DNA from: an uncultured Clostridia bacterium | GTDB lineage: Bacteria; Bacillota; Clostridia; Oscillospirales; Oscillospiraceae | Direction: 5' to 3' | Assembly (NCBI GenBank): GCA_947383645.1 | Contig: CANDEH010000054.1 | Span: 1 to 15,782 of the forward strand | Length of the DNA stretch: 15,782 nucleotides | In this document: piece after piece, positions 6,468-13,509 of the stretch | Layout of the letters: each line of letters begins with the position of its first letter | How positions within the stretch are numbered: position 1 is the first letter of the stretch | Program-made: the position numbers and the translations under genes | The notes under the pieces: generated by a model | What the model was told of the DNA's origin: nothing | The model's database searches: none | The model's input: the letters and a program-made list of their open reading frames with translations, nothing else

Positions 6468-7697
6468 TTACACCTTGTAGGCGAACTCGCCGTTTTTCTC
6501 GTTGATGCCGTAGAAGTCCGCGAAGGAGAGATCGAAGATGCGATCCTTTTTGTCGCTGAGGTCCACGCCGTTTTTCACAAGGTAGAGGTACAGCCCCGTG
6601 TTGGAGATGTCCCCCAGGTGGAGGTAGCCGGTGAGCTTGCCGCCGGTGAGGATGGCCTTGCGGTACTCCGTGGGGGTCCGGTGGACCAGGATCTCCGCGC
6701 CGTCGGTGAGGTCCAGGCGGCCCACAGAGAGCATGGTGATGCCGAAGAAGTTGCTGGTATTCTTGAAGGGGTAGGGTTTGGGGTAGCTCTCGCGGATGCC
6801 CAGCATGTTCCAGGCGGCGTACTTGCCCTGGTCCATGGCGTCGGGCCACACGCCGGAGAGGCCGGTGCAGTCCCCGGCGGCAAAGACCCCGGGGGCGCTG
6901 GTGCGCAGGTACTCGTCCACAGTGATGGCCCGCTCCGCGGCGATGCCGCTGTCCAGGGCGATCTGTATCCGGGGGCGGACGCCGGCGGCCATGATGATGA
7001 AGTCGCAGGGCACGTGCTCCCCGGTGGAGAGGATCACCTCGGTGATGTTCCCCGTACTGTCCACCACCGCGTCGCTGGCCCCGATGCCCAGGAGGAAGCG
7101 GCAGCCGTGGGCCTCAAAGGCTTTCTGGTAGACGGAGGCGGCGTAGTCGTCGGTCTGGAGGGGCATCACCCGGGGGGCCATCTCGGCGATGGTGAGCTCC
7201 GCCCCCCGCTCGCAGAGGGCAGAGGCGGCGTCCAGGCCCACAAGGCCGGAGCCCACGATGAACGCCCGCTTCCCCTTCCCGAACGCCTGGTCGATGGCCA
7301 GGGCGTCGCTGAGGTCCCGGAAGCCGAAGACGTTGGGGGCCTCCCGGAAGTGGGGGATGGGGGGGATGAAGAAGCCCGCCCCGGTGGCGATGAGGAGCTT
7401 GTCGTAGGGAACGGAGTAGCTCTCGCCGAAGTACACCATTTTAGCGGCGGTGTCAACCTTTTTCACCGTCTCGCAGGGGATATGGGTGATGTCGTTTTTC
7501 TCAAAGAAGTCCGCGTCCACGAAGCTGATGCCCTGCTCGTCCCGCTCATGGCCCAGGTACTTGTGGAGCATACAGCGGGAGTGGACCTTCTCGTCGGTGG
7601 AGATGACGGTAATCAGGTCGTCGGGACGAATCTCCCGGAGGGTCCGGGCGGCGGTGATGCCGGCGGCGCCGGCGCCGATGATGACAAATCGCTCCAT
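6468..7697 (-). CDS. FAD-dependent NAD(P) oxidoreductase of the CooS cluster
   Basis: A 409-aa pyridine nucleotide-disulfide-type flavoprotein, related to rubredoxin/ferredoxin NAD(P) reductases and the NirB N-terminal part. The FAD Rossmann motif GAGAAG is at 8-13, ATG of the linker motif LLIATGA at 104-106, the NAD(P) Rossmann motif GSGLVG at 149-154, and the second FAD motif VFAAGDC at 271-277. Its start lies four bases after the cooF stop codon, with GGGAGG inside the end of cooF, so the two are translationally linked. In known cooS-cooF-reductase operons this protein (often called FNOR) moves electrons between the ferredoxin and NAD(P)+. That role is inferred from neighbourhood. Whether it uses NADH or NADPH is not clear. 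It is the last gene of the operon, directly before the terminator. Confidence 0.9.
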   Translation of the reverse strand: MERFVIIGAGAAGITAARTLREIRPDDLITVISTDEKVHSRCMLHKYLGHERDEQGISFVDADFFEKNDITHIPCETVKKVDTAAKMVYFGESYSVPYDKLLIATGAGFFIPPIPHFREAPNVFGFRDLSDALAIDQAFGKGKRAFIVGSGLVGLDAASALCERGAELTIAEMAPRVMPLQTDDYAASVYQKAFEAHGCRFLLGIGASDAVVDSTGNITEVILSTGEHVPCDFIIMAAGVRPRIQIALDSGIAAERAITVDEYLRTSAPGVFAAGDCTGLSGVWPDAMDQGKYAAWNMLGIRESYPKPYPFKNTSNFFGITMLSVGRLDLTDGAEILVHRTPTEYRKAILTGGKLTGYLHLGDISNTGLYLYLVKNGVDLSDKKDRIFDLSFADFYGINEKNGEFAYKV

Positions 7698-7701
7698 TCC
7701 C

Positions 7702-8148
7702 TTACACCTCCCGTACTTCGATGGCTTTCCTGGGGCAGGAGCGCACGCAGGCGGGGCCCTCCTCCAGGTGGACGCAGAAGTCGCACTTAATCATCCGCTT
7801 TTTGTCCGGGGACACGGCGGGGACGCCGTAGCGGCAGTTCATCACGCACATGAAGCAGGCGGCGCACTTCTCCTCGTCGTATTCCACCAGACCGGTGTCC
7901 TGGTTCTTGGTCAAGGCGCCGGACATGCAGGCCCCGGCGCAGTCGGGCACGTCGCAGTGGCGGCAGAAGATGGGGTCGTAGCCGCCCTTTCCGTCGGTGA
8001 CAATGCGGTTGCGGGAGACGTTCTCCGGGTCGGTGAGGTCTAGGGTGTAGACGCCGCTGCCCCCGTCCCGGCGGTGGGCCTCCATGCAGGCCACGGAGCA
8101 GTTCTTGCACCCGTCGCACTTGCTGGGGTCGATAAAAATCCGTTTCAT
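7702..8148 (-). CDS. cooF: CooF-like four-cluster ferredoxin
   Basis: A 148-aa electron-transfer protein of the CooF/HycB/DmsB iron-sulfur family. Sixteen cysteines are grouped as four [4Fe-4S] sites: Cys11/14/17/21; Cys62/65/70/74; Cys95/98/101/105; and Cys122/125/134/138. The protein has no signal peptide, so it should act in the cytosol. It starts 17 bases after the cooS stop with an AGAGGGGG site, and is followed four bases after its stop by the flavin oxidoreductase. The order cooS-cooF-reductase indicates that it carries electrons between the CooS metal centres and the reductase. Families in this group also serve formate dehydrogenases and hydrogenases, so the symbol rests mainly on context. 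Confidence 0.9.
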   Translation of the reverse strand: MKRIFIDPSKCDGCKNCSVACMEAHRRDGGSGVYTLDLTDPENVSRNRIVTDGKGGYDPIFCRHCDVPDCAGACMSGALTKNQDTGLVEYDEEKCAACFMCVMNCRYGVPAVSPDKKRMIKCDFCVHLEEGPACVRSCPRKAIEVREV

Positions 8149-8165
8149 CTCAGCAGTTCCCCCTC

Positions 8166-10049
8166 TCAGATGTGCAGGGCCTTGCGCTTCTCCTCAATGA
8201 TGCCCTCCAGGGTGTCCGCGGCGCTCTTGGCATCCGGGTCCACGATGACCCGGCCCCCGGTGAGGCCCACCATGTCCTCGGTGAGGATCTTCGTCACCAG
8301 CTTGCTGCCAGTGATGAAGGGGGGCACGCCCAGGTGCAGGGGCAGTCCCAGGGCCAGACCAAAGGCCCCGTCGGCCAACGCCTGCTCCTCCAGCCACTGG
8401 GCGGCGGAGAGCACCAACGGCAGCTGGGGCAGGTCCACGCCCAGCTCCTCGGCGATCTCCGTGGCCACGATCTCCAGCCGGCCGATGGCGAGGCACGGAC
8501 CGAAGTTTAAGACCGGGGGAATCCCCAGCTCCTTGCAGACGGCCTTCAGGTTGGGGCCGGCCAGGTCGGCGGCCTCCGGGGTCATGAGGCCCACGTTCTC
8601 CAGGCCGCCGGAGGAGCACCCGGCGGTGAGCACCAGGATATCCCGGGAAATCAGCTCCTTGGTCAGGGCCACGGTGAGGGTGTCGTGGCCGTAGGCCACG
8701 CTGGAGCAGCCCACCACACCGGCCAGGCCCTTGATCTTGCCGGCGGCGATCAGGTCGATCAGGGGTTTCCAGCTGCCGCCCAGGAACTTCTTGAGGCTCC
8801 CCTCGCTGACGCCGGTGAGGGTGTTTTTGTTGCCGTGGGTGCGGAAGAGGTTCATGGGCACCTTGCCCCGGCGCTCCTTGTAGGCGGTGACGATGGCGTC
8901 GATAATCCTGTCGCCGTCGGCCTCCCGGCTCTCGAAGTGGAAGGGCATGTACTCGGCGTTGGCCTTCTTGGCCACCACGTCCAGGCAGATCTGCTTGATC
9001 TTCAGCTCGTCGCAGATGGGCTCGATGCCCGGCAGGGTGCAGTTGAACTCGCTGAGCACCGCGTCAATGGCGCCGCAGGCCAGGACGGCCTCGGAGATGT
9101 AGTTGTTGCCGGCGTGGCCGTCGAAAATCTCGGTGTAGTGGGCGCCCCGGAGCTGGAGGTCCTGCCCCACGCAGGTGCAGCCCACCAGCTTGAAGCCCTT
9201 GGCCCCCACAGCCTTCGCTTTCGCCACCACCTCCTCGTCCAGGAGGCGGTCCTGGATGTAGGTGAAGAGGGAGTGCTGGTGGCCGGTGATGAGGATGTTG
9301 ATGTAGTCCGGGTCAATCACGTTCATCCCCACCGGGGCGGGACGGATCTCCGGGTCGCCCAGGACCACGTCGTTTAAGAGGTTTGTCAGCTGGAGGCCGT
9401 AGAGCCCCGTGGAGATGCCCAGGCGCAGGCAGCTCACCAGCATCTCCACCGGGTCGGAGCTCAGGTTGGTGGAGGTCTTGACGATGTTCTGGAACACCTC
9501 CCCCTTGGCGCCGCCGGGCATGATGCCCAGCTCCTTCCAGCGCTTCACCCGGGGGGGGTAGGCCAGCTTCTCCACCAGCTCCATGGGCTCGTACTCCGGG
9601 CGGTACAGGTCGCTGAGAACCTTCTCCGCCACCTTCACCGCCAGATCGTACTTGTCCGCGCCGGTAACGTCCATGGCTTTGGCCAGCTTCTCCAACGCCG
9701 CCTCGCTGCGGATCTTCCCGTGGGTCAATCCGGTGTCCCGGAGCTGGCGGGCGGTGTTCTCCACCACGTGGATGTAGCAGCCGGAGCCGGCGGCCACCGC
9801 CCGGGCGAAGTTCCGGGCCACGATGGTGTCCGCGTCGGCCCCGCAGATGCCCCGGGGGGCGTCGGGGGTAATCCGGCAGGGCCCGTTGGCGCACAGCCGG
9901 CAGCAGACCCCCTGCAATCCGAAGCCGCACTTGGTCTTCTGCTTGGCCACCCGGTGGTGGCTGGTCTCCATGGGCAGGGCGCGGATATACGCCTCCATGG
10001 GCTTGTCGGCGCTGGGGCAGGTGTTGCAGTTGTTGCAGCAGTCACTCAT
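8166..10049 (-). CDS. cooS: CODH-scaffold protein CooS with altered catalytic residues
   Basis: A 627-aa homologue of the catalytic subunit of Ni-Fe carbon monoxide dehydrogenase, normally a cytosolic homodimer interconverting CO and CO2. D- and B-cluster cysteines are present (Cys41, 49, 50, 53, 58, 69). All C-cluster ligands can be placed: His257, Cys293, Cys337, Cys448, Cys478 and Cys519. By ungapped comparison with my memory of Carboxydothermus CODH-II, the catalytic Lys563 is Gln556 (LEEQALADG for MHEKAVAIG), Ile567 is Asp560, His93 is Tyr92, and tunnel histidines 96, 99 and 102 are Val95, Asn98 and Arg101. ICC before the 295 ligand reads CTC. The start at 10049 has AAGGAGGA; the in-frame extension to 10109 has no such site. 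No cooC or acsB is nearby. It may not be a true CODH. Confidence 0.9.
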   Translation of the reverse strand: MSDCCNNCNTCPSADKPMEAYIRALPMETSHHRVAKQKTKCGFGLQGVCCRLCANGPCRITPDAPRGICGADADTIVARNFARAVAAGSGCYIHVVENTARQLRDTGLTHGKIRSEAALEKLAKAMDVTGADKYDLAVKVAEKVLSDLYRPEYEPMELVEKLAYPPRVKRWKELGIMPGGAKGEVFQNIVKTSTNLSSDPVEMLVSCLRLGISTGLYGLQLTNLLNDVVLGDPEIRPAPVGMNVIDPDYINILITGHQHSLFTYIQDRLLDEEVVAKAKAVGAKGFKLVGCTCVGQDLQLRGAHYTEIFDGHAGNNYISEAVLACGAIDAVLSEFNCTLPGIEPICDELKIKQICLDVVAKKANAEYMPFHFESREADGDRIIDAIVTAYKERRGKVPMNLFRTHGNKNTLTGVSEGSLKKFLGGSWKPLIDLIAAGKIKGLAGVVGCSSVAYGHDTLTVALTKELISRDILVLTAGCSSGGLENVGLMTPEAADLAGPNLKAVCKELGIPPVLNFGPCLAIGRLEIVATEIAEELGVDLPQLPLVLSAAQWLEEQALADGAFGLALGLPLHLGVPPFITGSKLVTKILTEDMVGLTGGRVIVDPDAKSAADTLEGIIEEKRKALHI

Positions 10050-10121
10050 AACGCTTGTCCTCCTTAAACCATCTTGTCTTATCAAAATCCGTTTGGATTG
10101 CAAATTCAATTAATTGGGAAA

Positions 10122-10463
10122 TTATGCATTATCTGCAAGCAGGCTTTGATTAATCGTATCAATGTCATCCATCACCTCTTCAAGGGCATCCTCGGAAAAC
10201 ATCTGATGTATTTCTGGGGTGTATAATTGTTTCATCTGTTCTATTTGCTTCTGAAAATGCTTTAATTGTTTTGGTGAATGAAATGCTGTTCTGGAAAAAA
10301 GCGTACTATATACGACCAGAGCACTTATACCACCATCAGAGATTTGTTTCCAAAATTCAACCAAACACCTGTCTGTAGCTTGTATTATTGTATAATTTTC
10401 AGCAACAATTTTCTCATAAAAGGACTCAGTCACATAATATTTCAATTTATAATACTCGTCCAT
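10122..10463 (-). CDS. hypothetical AT-rich 113-aa protein
   Basis: I do not recognise this protein. It is a soluble, probably helical 113-aa protein rich in Tyr, Gln and acidic residues, without signal peptide or membrane segment. Two acidic stretches end it (SEDALEEVMDDIDTINQ). Base use is very different from its neighbours: AT-rich with A/T-ending codons, flanked by AT-rich spacers, so the tract of about 10075-10520 looks transferred. The ATG at 10463 has a modest GAGG site. It ends 72 bases before cooS on the same strand and could be co-transcribed with it, but the composition argues against a shared history. An immunity-type or orphan accessory protein is possible but unsupported. Confidence 0.6.
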   Translation of the reverse strand: MDEYYKLKYYVTESFYEKIVAENYTIIQATDRCLVEFWKQISDGGISALVVYSTLFSRTAFHSPKQLKHFQKQIEQMKQLYTPEIHQMFSEDALEEVMDDIDTINQSLLADNA

Positions 10464-10522
10464 TGCACTGAGCCTCTTATTACAATTATCAATTGACTAA
10501 CCAATATTCTATGTACTGACTT

Positions 10523-11005
10523 TCACATCAGCGCGAAGGGGGAGGGCATGTGCAAAAACCAGCCCCCGATATCTGCCGCCAGCTGCCACAGCCAGGTCCA
10601 GCTCCGGGGTACCAGCCCAAAGAAGTAGGCCCCCACCAGCAAGATCACCGCCAGTACCAGCACATCCACCGCCAGCAGCAGCAAAAACACCCATCTCCTC
10701 TCCCCGCGCCGCAGCGCCATCACACAGAGCACCCCGCTGCCCACGGCCTGCATGGCCGCAGCGCCCCACAGCGGAAAAACCGCCAGCAGCGGCAGCAGCA
10801 GCCCGATAATCGGCAAAATCCAGCAGACGACCCCCAGCAGCTTCAGCATGAAAAAGCTGACCAGCGCCGCCAGTGTCAGCAGCCCCGCCGGAGGCAGATC
10901 CCGTCCAACGCCCGGACCCCTCCGCCGCTCAATCTCCCGAAGATCCTCCTCATCCCACTTCCCGCCATTCCTCTCCACCAAGCTCCCCGCCCCCTGACGC
11001 TCCAC
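10523..11005 (-). CDS. small integral membrane protein, unknown
   Basis: A 160-aa protein with a charged, cytosolic-looking N-terminus (residues 1-37, rich in Glu/Arg) and then about four hydrophobic segments at roughly 40-60, 61-80, 82-98 and 105-130, with a Trp-rich amphipathic stretch at 135-152. Codon use is GC-rich like the neighbours, supporting a real gene. No ATG is available. The start is probably the GTG at 11005, after a purine-rich GAGAGTGAAGAG that doubles as a heptamer repeat; a GTG nine codons later with GGGGAG is an alternative. It lies 74 bases downstream of the substrate-binding protein gene, but the spacer repeats make co-transcription uncertain. No family was recognised. 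Confidence 0.65.
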   Translation of the reverse strand: MERQGAGSLVERNGGKWDEEDLREIERRRGPGVGRDLPPAGLLTLAALVSFFMLKLLGVVCWILPIIGLLLPLLAVFPLWGAAAMQAVGSGVLCVMALRRGERRWVFLLLLAVDVLVLAVILLVGAYFFGLVPRSWTWLWQLAADIGGWFLHMPSPFALM

Positions 11006-11009
11006 TCTT

Positions 11010-11075
11010 CACTCTCTACGCTCAAAGCTCCCCACTCTGGGTATCTCCTATCTCCTATCTTCTATCTCCTATCTG
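11010..11075. repeat. heptamer tandem repeats, polypurine on the minus strand
   Basis: On the plus strand ATCTCCT is repeated four times end to end with one change (11043-11070, third unit ATCTTCT), followed by a half-matching unit. On the minus strand this reads as AGGAGAT units. A second, shorter 7-base period (AGAGTGA/AGAGTGG on the minus strand) lies just before the GTG start of the next gene. The block separates the substrate-binding protein gene from the membrane protein gene. Confidence 0.75.
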
Positions 11076-11079
11076 AGCC

Positions 11080-12867
11080 TCAGCCGTCCTCCTCCGCGTC
11101 CGCCTCCACAGGGTGTACCCCGTCGAAGAAGTAGACCCCGCCGGCCTTCCGGTACACGCCGGTGAGCTCCCCGCTGAGGGCCGAGGTGGTTCCATAGTAG
11201 TAGAGGGGCACCACGCTCCTGGCGCTGAGAAGCAGCTCCTCCGCGTCGTGGAGGCAGGCCTCCCGGGCGGAGTCCGAGGAGGCGCTGACCACAGAGAGCA
11301 ACAGGTCGTAGGCCCGGTCGGCAAAGCTCACTAAATTGCCGTCCTTGGGGCCGAACTTCCCCTGCCAGCGGTTCAGGAAGGCTAAGGCGTCGTCAAAGGC
11401 GGCATCGAAGCGGAAGATGGCCATGGCGTACTCCCCGCCAAGGAGCAGCTCCCGCTCCGCCTCCTCGCTGAGGCCCCGCAGCTTCACCTCCACGTTCAGC
11501 GTGGTCTTCCAGACATTCTGGAGATACCTGGCCGCCGCCTCGCTCTGGGGGGAGGAGACGTAGAGGAACTCTACCTCCGGGAAGTCCTGGCCGTTGGGAT
11601 AGCCCCCCTGGCTGAGGAGGATCTTGGCCTGGGCCACCCGGGCCTCGTAGTCCTCCTCGTCCTTCACACTGCCGTAGTCCCCCACGGCGCGGTAGTCCCA
11701 GAAGACCGGCTCCTCCGGCTCCGTCTGGACGCCGTTAATCAGGTCCTCGGGCAGCAGCACGTCCGGCTCCGGCTCCGTGGACGAGGCCACGGACCACTCG
11801 TTGTCCCGGTTGGCAATCCCCCAGGGGACAAAGCCGGTGGCCGGGCTGAGCGTGGGGTCCGTCAGGGCTGCCGTCAGGGCCTTCTGGTCCACCACAGCTG
11901 CCAGGGCCTGGCGGACAAATTCGTTGTCAAAGGGCGCCGCGATGCTGTTCATCAGAAGGCCGCAGGTGGCCGGCACCGGCTCCACGTGCAGCGTCCCCTC
12001 CTCGCTCCGCCGGGTAATCTCACTGTCGGGGAGGCCGGAGAGGAAGTCCAGCTCCCCGCTCTCCAGGCGGCTGTAGGCCCCGGCGTCCCCAGTGCTCTCC
12101 AGGGGGAGGAAGGTGATCTCGTCAGGCCCGTCGGATCGGGGGCTGTGGTAGTTCCGGTTCCGCTCCACCGTCACCTGGCCCTCCTCCATGCTCTTGAGCT
12201 GGTAGGGGCCGTTGGTGATGATGGCGTCCTCGTTCCGTCCCCAGGCGCTGCCGTACTTCTTCACCATGTCCTCCCGCACGGGCATGGTCAGTCCCCCGGC
12301 GCAGAACTCGTCCAAGAAGTAGGCGTAGTGCCCGGTGAGGGTGATTACAAAGGTGTACGGATCCGGGGCCTCCACACCGGTGAGCAGGGCCCCCTTCTTC
12401 TCCCGCTTGGCGTCAAAATAGCCCTTCACCATGTAGAGCTTGCTCACCACCGCCGGCGTCTCCTCCATCTCAAACAGACGCCGCCAGGCGTAGAGGAAGT
12501 GCTTGGAGGTCACCGACTTGCCGTCGGACCATTTGGCGTCCTTCCGCAGGGTGAAGGTGTAGGTCACCGAGCCGTCGTAGCTCTCCTCGGTGACGACGCT
12601 CTCCGCCGCGCCGGGGACCAAAACTGCGTGGCCGGCACCGTCGTCCTCCCAGCGCATCAGGTTCTCGTAGAGGTGAAAGAGCAGGGTATCCCCCCCGGTC
12701 TGGACGGCCTCCACCGGGTCGGCGCTCCGCTGCGCGGCGGCGGCGCAGACCCGCAGCGTAAAGAGGTCGTCGTCCTCCGGCGTCTCATCCTCCGGCCCCT
12801 TGCAGGCCGTCAGCAGCGGCAGCAGCAGCGCCGCGATCAGGGACAGGGAAAGCCATCTCTTCATCAT
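11080..12867 (-). CDS. oligopeptide-type ABC transporter substrate-binding lipoprotein
   Basis: A 595-aa extracytoplasmic solute-binding protein of the OppA/DppA class (SBP_bac_5). A lipoprotein signal peptide is clear: basic KR, a hydrophobic core, then the lipobox LTAC with Cys22 as the lipidated residue, followed by an acidic linker. The family hallmark, WSDGK (113-117) then FLYAWRR (124-130), is present, and the length is normal. The ATG at 12867 has AAGGAG six bases upstream; the adjacent ATG at 12864 is equally possible. No permease or ATPase gene is next to it, so it is an orphan that would have to share a transporter encoded elsewhere, or act as a sensor. The ligand is unknown, with peptides most likely for the family. 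Confidence 0.92.
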   Translation of the reverse strand: MMKRWLSLSLIAALLLPLLTACKGPEDETPEDDDLFTLRVCAAAAQRSADPVEAVQTGGDTLLFHLYENLMRWEDDGAGHAVLVPGAAESVVTEESYDGSVTYTFTLRKDAKWSDGKSVTSKHFLYAWRRLFEMEETPAVVSKLYMVKGYFDAKREKKGALLTGVEAPDPYTFVITLTGHYAYFLDEFCAGGLTMPVREDMVKKYGSAWGRNEDAIITNGPYQLKSMEEGQVTVERNRNYHSPRSDGPDEITFLPLESTGDAGAYSRLESGELDFLSGLPDSEITRRSEEGTLHVEPVPATCGLLMNSIAAPFDNEFVRQALAAVVDQKALTAALTDPTLSPATGFVPWGIANRDNEWSVASSTEPEPDVLLPEDLINGVQTEPEEPVFWDYRAVGDYGSVKDEEDYEARVAQAKILLSQGGYPNGQDFPEVEFLYVSSPQSEAAARYLQNVWKTTLNVEVKLRGLSEEAERELLLGGEYAMAIFRFDAAFDDALAFLNRWQGKFGPKDGNLVSFADRAYDLLLSVVSASSDSAREACLHDAEELLLSARSVVPLYYYGTTSALSGELTGVYRKAGGVYFFDGVHPVEADAEEDG

Positions 12868-12926
12868 AGAAAACTCCTTAAAAAATCGCCCGAGGGCGGT
12901 CAGATTTTGTCGATGCAATCTATCAT

Positions 12927-12955
12927 ATCATACCATACTCCCCCCGCCGTGTAAA
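12927..12955 (-). promoter_or_regulatory. sigma-A promoter of the substrate-binding protein gene
   Basis: On the minus strand TTTACA (12955-12950) and TATGAT (12932-12927) have a 17-base spacer. A second TATGAT overlaps downstream. Between promoter and ribosome site, a short CGCC-CTCG-GGCG hairpin followed by six T (about 12901-12885) resembles a weak attenuator. Confidence 0.75.
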
Positions 12956-13311
12956 GCCGCTGGACAGAAAAGTTACAAAATGATTACAATTCAGGCGGGG
13001 GCAGCGTGTATCCCCGCGATTTTTTCAAGATTCCCCCGACAGCCGGGCATGCGTTTTGTGGTGCATATGTATACCGGATGCGAGGCGATACGGGGGGATC
13101 CGAGGACTGGAAGGTCCCCGAAAGGTGCTGATCCCCGCAGGTACAGGGTCAATTTGCGAATTTTTGAATGCGGACTTCATAAATTGCGGGACTGCGCTGA
13201 CCGCTTGGGAGGAATATCGCGGACAGATGGGATGATGCGGGGGGTGATCCGCGGCCTGTGGAGCTGGAGGAGAAGCTCGCACAGCACGGTCCGCCCTCCG
13301 GCAGACAAAGA
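12956..13311. other. gene-free stretch with a plus-strand terminator-like hairpin
   Basis: No gene with recognisable product is seen here on either strand. GCGGGG (12995-13000) pairs with CCCCGC (13012-13017) and is followed by GA and six T (13020-13025), a terminator shape on the plus strand, although no plus-strand gene leads into it. Long open frames that cross the stretch are of low complexity and have no ribosome site. It may be decayed sequence. Confidence 0.45.
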
Positions 13312-13337
13312 TAAAGTCCAGCTTTCGCTGGACTTTA
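13312..13337 (-). terminator. terminator downstream of the rhomboid-like gene
   Basis: On the minus strand an 11-bp stem (TAAAGTCCAGC) with a GAAA tetraloop is followed by the T-rich TCTTTGTCT. It lies about 150 bases past the stop codon of the rhomboid-like gene and is the likely end of that transcript. Confidence 0.6.
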
Positions 13338-13464
13338 CAGACTGTCAAAAAAGTCGGCAGAGCAGGATGGCGGTAAGGAGGACAGAGCGAAAGGAACCCA
13401 AGGACATTCCTCACCGCTGCACGGCGCGGACGCAGCGGCAGATTTCGTCCGCGGCCGAGAACCG

Positions 13465-13509
13465 GCATTTCACGGAGGAATAGCCTTCCGCTATTCCTCC
13501 GTGAAATGC
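13465..13509. repeat. 20-bp palindrome overlapping a stop codon
   Basis: A perfect 20-bp stem (13465-13484 with 13490-13509) has a 5-base loop. One arm contains the last six codons and the TAG stop of the rhomboid-like gene. There is no T-run next to it, so it is not a classical terminator. It may protect the mRNA end. Confidence 0.8.

Noticed and set aside
6462..7790. A 442-aa plus-strand open frame
   Set aside because: It is antisense to the clear FAD oxidoreductase gene and part of cooF, low-complexity, and starts inside the bidirectional terminator.
8166..10049. Wood-Ljungdahl CODH/acetyl-CoA synthase subunit (AcsA)
   Set aside because: No acsB, acsC, acsD or cooC lies nearby, and the order with cooF and a flavin reductase is that of the stand-alone CooS type.
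10050..10109. Longer CooS start with 20 extra residues
   Set aside because: The extension (MNLQSKRIL...) has no ribosome site and lies in the AT-rich spacer. The ATG at 10049 has AAGGAGGA and gives the expected Cys-rich N-terminus.
12800..13483. A 227-aa plus-strand open frame in the gap right of the substrate-binding protein gene
   Set aside because: It begins antisense to the signal peptide, crosses the promoter and a terminator-like hairpin, has no ribosome site, and its end HFTEE is only the mirror of the palindrome.
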